Assembly: GCA_035557475.1 (NCBI GenBank)
Contig: DATMDV010000514.1
Span: 1-9,210 of the forward strand
DNA: 9,210 bases
From: JALOLG01 sp035557475
Lineage (GTDB): Bacteria; Actinomycetota; Acidimicrobiia; Acidimicrobiales; Ilumatobacteraceae
Reading direction: 5' to 3'
Shown piece by piece: positions 6,289 through 9,210 of the stretch; position 1 is the first letter of the stretch, and each line of letters starts with the position of its first letter. The position numbers were made by a program, and so were the translations under genes. The notes beneath the pieces are model-generated. The model was given only the letters and a program-made list of their open reading frames with translations, made no database searches and was not told where the DNA came from.

Positions 6289-6836
6289 CGCTCGGTCGGG
6301 CGGCACCGCCGCGCCTCGGGCCGTTGGCCCTGATCGTCGATCGTGTCTCCGACTCCATCGAAGATGTGGTCCACGGATTCACGGGCCGCGCGTTGCGAGC
6401 TCGGCCGAACACGGTGCCTGATGGGTGCGCCGGTTCGGTCGGACGTCGTGTTCGCCGCAGACGCGGTGTTGCCCTCGAGATGCACGCTGAACCAGACCGA
6501 CGTGCCGGCGTCTGGCGACACGTCGAAGCCCCAATCATCGGAGAACTCGGACACGATCTGCAATCCACGCCCGTACGGCTCGGACGGCGTCGGTGAGCGG
6601 AGCTGCGGTGATCCCGGCCCATCATCGGCGACGACCACCCGGATGCGGTCCGTTTCGACCTGCACGCTGACCGTGAAGTCGGCGTCCGCGTGGCGAAGGC
6701 AGTTCGTCGCCAACTCCGACACCATCAGGGTGACCACTTCGATGAGATCGGGTGGGAGCTCGGAGAGCTGCTCGGCGACGAAGCGGCGGGCTTGTCGCAC
6801 CGACGCCGACCGATTCGGGAACCGGCGCGCGTCCAT
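6228..6836 (-). CDS. RsbW-like anti-sigma HATPase with an odd C-terminal extension
   Basis: The first 123 residues form a GHKL ATPase domain of the anti-sigma kinase type. The N box is ELATNCLRH with Glu41, Asn45 and His49. The G1 box is DDGPGSP (71-77). The G2 region is GRGLQIVSEF (89-98), and the fold ends with GTSVWFSVHL. Such proteins hold a sigma factor or other target and phosphorylate a STAS antagonist on serine. Residues 124-202 are an arginine-rich, low-complexity tail with no recognisable domain, running antisense into the last 61 nt of the CGNR gene. Typical single-domain relatives are about 130-150 residues, so the tail may come from a lost stop codon. The start shares one base with the STAS stop (TGATG), so translation is probably coupled. 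Confidence 0.85.
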   Translation of the reverse strand: MDARRFPNRSASVRQARRFVAEQLSELPPDLIEVVTLMVSELATNCLRHADADFTVSVQVETDRIRVVVADDGPGSPQLRSPTPSEPYGRGLQIVSEFSDDWGFDVSPDAGTSVWFSVHLEGNTASAANTTSDRTGAPIRHRVRPSSQRAARESVDHIFDGVGDTIDDQGQRPEARRCRPTERQRSRNVAWRCRKAAVLIRF

Positions 6837-7165
6837 CAGATGCCCATTCCGAACATCTCACTGAGGCCAGTCGCTTCGATGACCCGCCGCACGATGTTCG
6901 ATGCGGGATCGATCCGAACCGAGTCCGCCGTCTTGGCGGCTTCGAGGAGCACTGCGAGACCTGAGCTGTCGATGAAGTCGACAGCCAAGAGGTCGAACAC
7001 CAGCCGTGCCGGACGTGGTTCGGTTGCGACCGCAACGGCTTGGCGGATGATGTCAGCCGTGGCGATGTCGATCTCGCCGGTGACGCGTATGACGACGGAG
7101 CCCTCGTCGCCGAAGTGCACCTCGGCGGTCGCGTTGACGAACGATTCGTCGTCTATTGCTGCCAT
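6836..7165 (-). CDS. STAS domain protein, anti-sigma factor antagonist (RsbV/SpoIIAA-like)
   Basis: This 109-residue protein is a single STAS domain. A strand-rich start (VVIRVTGEIDIATA, about 24-37) leads to the conserved loop FIDSSGLAVLLEA (64-76). Ser67/Ser68 there is the expected phosphorylation site. Dephosphorylated antagonists of this family bind the RsbW-like kinase and release its target; the kinase inactivates them by phosphorylation and a PP2C phosphatase restores them. All three parts are encoded together here. The start overlaps the end of the phosphatase gene by 13 nt and its stop overlaps the kinase start by one base. There is no Shine-Dalgarno sequence, which suggests translation coupled to the phosphatase. 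Confidence 0.9.
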   Translation of the reverse strand: MAAIDDESFVNATAEVHFGDEGSVVIRVTGEIDIATADIIRQAVAVATEPRPARLVFDLLAVDFIDSSGLAVLLEAAKTADSVRIDPASNIVRRVIEATGLSEMFGMGI

Positions 7166-8853
7166 CGCAACCCGAGTATCGCCGTGTCGTCGTCACTTGA
7201 ACCATGCATCTGGGCGTCGACGATTCGGGTGAGGAGCTCGTCGAGTGATCCGGTCGTCGATCTCGCCGATTCGCGGAGTCGCTCGAGACCGTCGTCCACC
7301 GACTCACCGCGTCGCTCGAACAGCCCGTCGGTGAACGCCAGCAACGTCGCCTGCGGCGGGATCGCCTCGGTCACCGTCTCGTACGTCGCATCCCGCGTGA
7401 CGCCGATGGGGACACCCACCTTCGTCTCGACGGGATGGATCGCGTCGCCGAGGATCATGATCGGATTCGGGTGACCAGCGTTGGCGACCGTGATCGTGCG
7501 TCCGGCGATGTCGACGACGACGCACAGCACGGTGGCGAAGTGGCGGTCGTGGGCGACATCCAGCAACCTCGTGAGCTTGGCGAGGACGGTCGCGGGCATG
7601 TCGCCCTGACTCGCGAACGCTCTGATCGAATAGCGGAGCGATGCCATGACGGTGCCGGCGTGCAGGCCACGACCCGACACGTCTCCCACCACGAACATCA
7701 GGCGGTCGTCGTCGAGGGGGATCACGTCGTACCAGTCGCCGCCGATGTCGACGCCACCGACGCCGGGCAGGTAGCGGAACGCCAGTTCCAATCCCGCCAC
7801 GTCGGGCACGCGATCGGGAAGGAGGCTGTGTTGCAAGGTCTGGGCGACCGAGCGCTGGTTCGCGTAGAGGCGGGCGTTCTCTTCGGAGAGACGCTCGGCA
7901 TCGTCGCGGCGCCGCAGCAACCATTCGATCAACGTTGCCGATCCGAACGTCGTCACCAATCCGAAGGCGACCACCAGCCACGGGAGCATCTTCAGCAACG
8001 CGCCACCGAGCGCGCCGTCGGGAGTCATGACGAGCAGCAGCGACGTGTCGCCGAATGCGACGCGCTCGCTGGCCAGGGCACCGCTGAGCGGCAAGTCGGG
8101 GGTGCTCGCGGTCAGCAGCTGAGTCGGATCCTCGTGATCGCCGAGGTAGACCGCGAAGTGAAGGCCTGCGAATGCCGAGTTGGAGGGAACGACCGACGTC
8201 CGGTTGGCCGGCAGCGTGGCCTCCGCGTAGGCGACGAACTCGCTCGCCTCGCGCGTCGAGGAGAAGGCATACCCGAGCCGGGGGTTGTCCCCCTCGAGCA
8301 ATCCGATCACCGCCAATCCCGTCGCCGCCCGAGACCGTTCGAGAAACGCCTGGATCTCCGCCGGCGGCCGTGATGCCAGCATCGGGGCGTCACCGATGAC
8401 CAGCAACGGCTGCAAGTCCTCGCTGTCGGTGCGCCACAGCGACGCCGACACGTACGGCTGCCCTGCTTCCACGAGTGGGGTCAGCAACCGCAGAAATGCC
8501 TGCTGATCGGCGCCGGCGGACTCCTCGACGACCTCCACCGACGATGCCAACGGTGTCTGGATCCCGGGCAGCGCCGCCGTCAGGACGGCGGCGGTCTCAC
8601 GCGTGCGTTGCCGCAAGAGCCGTTCCTCGTTGTTGTCGCGCGCGGTCACAACTGCGACTCCCAGCACGACGGTCAACAGCACACCGGTCGCGACGACGAT
8701 GATCGTGGTCAGATGGACCAGCCGTCGCCGGCGACCGCCACTGTCGGACATCTCCCCGTCGGCTTCCGCGAGCGCTGCATCCTCTCCCGCCGAGTCAGAG
8801 GTGAGCGGCGCCACGGCCGAGGCCGGGCGGCCTCGCAGGGTCCGGGAGGGCAC
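7153..8853 (-). CDS. Membrane sensor SpoIIE/PP2C-type serine phosphatase
   Basis: This 566-residue membrane protein has a cytoplasmic N-terminus and TM1 at about 48-71. An extracytoplasmic domain of about 210 residues (72-285) resembles a CHASE-type sensor in layout. TM2 is at about 288-312, followed by a charged coiled-coil-like linker (312-345) and a SpoIIE/RsbU PP2C domain (346-566). Metal-binding motifs are intact: GGDWYDV (Asp373), GDVSGRGLHA (Asp391), ANAGHPNP (457-464), FTDGLFERRGE (Asp509) and DDDTAIL near the end (Asp555/Asp556). The likely job is to dephosphorylate the STAS protein encoded next when the outer domain senses its signal. The start is GTG 8853, supported by TAGTGT-N7. 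ATG 8751 (residue 35) is an alternative that keeps both TMs. Confidence 0.92.
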   Translation of the reverse strand: MPSRTLRGRPASAVAPLTSDSAGEDAALAEADGEMSDSGGRRRRLVHLTTIIVVATGVLLTVVLGVAVVTARDNNEERLLRQRTRETAAVLTAALPGIQTPLASSVEVVEESAGADQQAFLRLLTPLVEAGQPYVSASLWRTDSEDLQPLLVIGDAPMLASRPPAEIQAFLERSRAATGLAVIGLLEGDNPRLGYAFSSTREASEFVAYAEATLPANRTSVVPSNSAFAGLHFAVYLGDHEDPTQLLTASTPDLPLSGALASERVAFGDTSLLLVMTPDGALGGALLKMLPWLVVAFGLVTTFGSATLIEWLLRRRDDAERLSEENARLYANQRSVAQTLQHSLLPDRVPDVAGLELAFRYLPGVGGVDIGGDWYDVIPLDDDRLMFVVGDVSGRGLHAGTVMASLRYSIRAFASQGDMPATVLAKLTRLLDVAHDRHFATVLCVVVDIAGRTITVANAGHPNPIMILGDAIHPVETKVGVPIGVTRDATYETVTEAIPPQATLLAFTDGLFERRGESVDDGLERLRESARSTTGSLDELLTRIVDAQMHGSSDDDTAILGLRWQQ

Positions 8854-8860
8854 GACGGCG

Positions 8861-8866
8861 ACACTA
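8861..8866 (-). promoter_or_regulatory. -10 hexamer TAGTGT of a leaderless promoter for the phosphatase operon
   Basis: On the minus strand TAGTGT is followed by 7 nt (CGCCGTC) and the GTG at 8853. This is the same arrangement as at the DUF5996, YjbR and TetR genes. It supports the upstream GTG start and a promoter for the three-gene switch within the 111-nt gap after the edge gene. Confidence 0.45.
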
Positions 8867-8964
8867 ACCGCCGGCGACTCGAAAGAGATCGTCGACGGCG
8901 TGACGTGACGGTCCCCGACTCGGGCGGAGCGATCGGAACGTCGAACCCCGTTGCAAATGCTTCG

Positions 8965-9210
8965 TCAGGCGGGCGCCATGGCGACACCAGGAGCGTCGAG
9001 CTGCGGATGGTCGCGACACCATTTGACGACGACGGCCGCGCCGTCGTCGGCGACGTGGGCGACGCGTCCGTACGAGCCCTTGTCCAAGTCGCCTCGCTCG
9101 TGCAGCGCGCGGCGGAGGTACAGGATCGAGGTCGCCTGGTAGTCCCAGCCCGCCAACCAACCGTCGAGCGCGCCGTCGTCGAGGGCGGCGACGATCTCCT
9201 CGTATGCATA
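8965..9210 (-). CDS. 3' end of an unidentified gene (partial)
   Basis: A minus-strand frame is open from the right edge to a stop at 8965 and gives 81 residues. They include LDDGALDGWLAGWDYQATS, then ILYLRRALHERGDLDKGSYG, then RVAHVADDGAAVVVKW, ending in PGVAMAPA. Composition and third-position G/C look real, and the competing frames give arginine- and serine-rich junk. I do not recognise the family. The start lies outside the window. The gene precedes the phosphatase gene on the same strand by 111 nt. A promoter-like element sits between them, so it may not be part of the same operon. Confidence 0.6.
   Translation of the reverse strand, partial: YAYEEIVAALDDGALDGWLAGWDYQATSILYLRRALHERGDLDKGSYGRVAHVADDGAAVVVKWCRDHPQLDAPGVAMAPA

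Noticed and set aside
6300..6330. Two small back-to-back hairpins (GCGGC-ACC-GCCGC and GGGCC-GTT-GGCCC) after the CGNR stop
   Set aside because: Stems are only 5 bp and there is no T tract; such structures are frequent by chance in GC-rich DNA.
7435..8373. Long plus-strand open frame (312 codons) opposite the phosphatase
   Set aside because: It gives His/Arg/Gln-rich low-complexity protein with no motif, while the minus strand has intact PP2C motifs.
9027..9049. Perfect 10-bp inverted repeat with a 3-nt loop
   Set aside because: It lies inside the partial gene at the right edge, in codons for Asp-Asp-Gly-Ala-Ala-Val, and is explained by GAC/GTC/GCC codon preference.

Overview
The window looks like chromosomal DNA of a high-GC actinobacterium. 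The reasons are strong G/C bias at third codon positions, long spurious open frames on opposite strands, a bacterial orphan UBP-type zinc finger, a CGNR-type zinc-finger protein, a SpoIIE/STAS/HATPase switch, and several genes that appear to have leaderless mRNAs. The mix of families is compatible with Acidimicrobiia (for example Ilumatobacter-like bacteria), but that placement is an inference and was not tested. There is no phage, transposon, CRISPR array or RNA gene that I can recognise.

Layout. 2-82 (+) is the last 26 codons of an unidentified gene. 166-1406 (+) is a two-gene unit: a DUF5996 protein and a small UBP zinc-finger protein joined by an ATGA overlap. Two hairpins follow, the second with a short T-rich tail; it reaches into the 3' end of the next, convergent gene. 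1457-1861 (-) is an MmcQ/YjbR-fold protein and 1917-2531 (-) a TetR regulator. The TetR gene is divergent from an FAD-dependent aromatic-type monooxygenase (2659-4125, +). Their shared intergenic region holds a TTGACA/CATAGT promoter covered by a 49-bp palindrome, a probable TetR operator. Next comes a secreted lipoprotein serpin (4253-5599, +) and a CGNR zinc-finger protein (5716-6288, +).

The right part is a minus-strand operon, 8853 down to 6228: a two-TM sensor SpoIIE/PP2C phosphatase, a STAS-domain anti-sigma antagonist and an RsbW-like HATPase, with overlapping reading frames. This is a complete sensor-phosphatase/antagonist/kinase partner-switching cassette without a sigma factor beside it. 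The HATPase has an odd C-terminal extension that runs antisense into the CGNR gene. At the right edge (8965-9210, -) is the 3' end of an unidentified gene.

Regulation. Four genes (DUF5996, YjbR, TetR, phosphatase) have a TAnnnT hexamer exactly 7 nt before the start codon, the hallmark of leaderless transcripts. The monooxygenase and the CGNR gene instead have Shine-Dalgarno-like sequences. The most regulation-rich spot is the TetR/monooxygenase intergenic region. All intergenic gaps are shorter than 300 bp.
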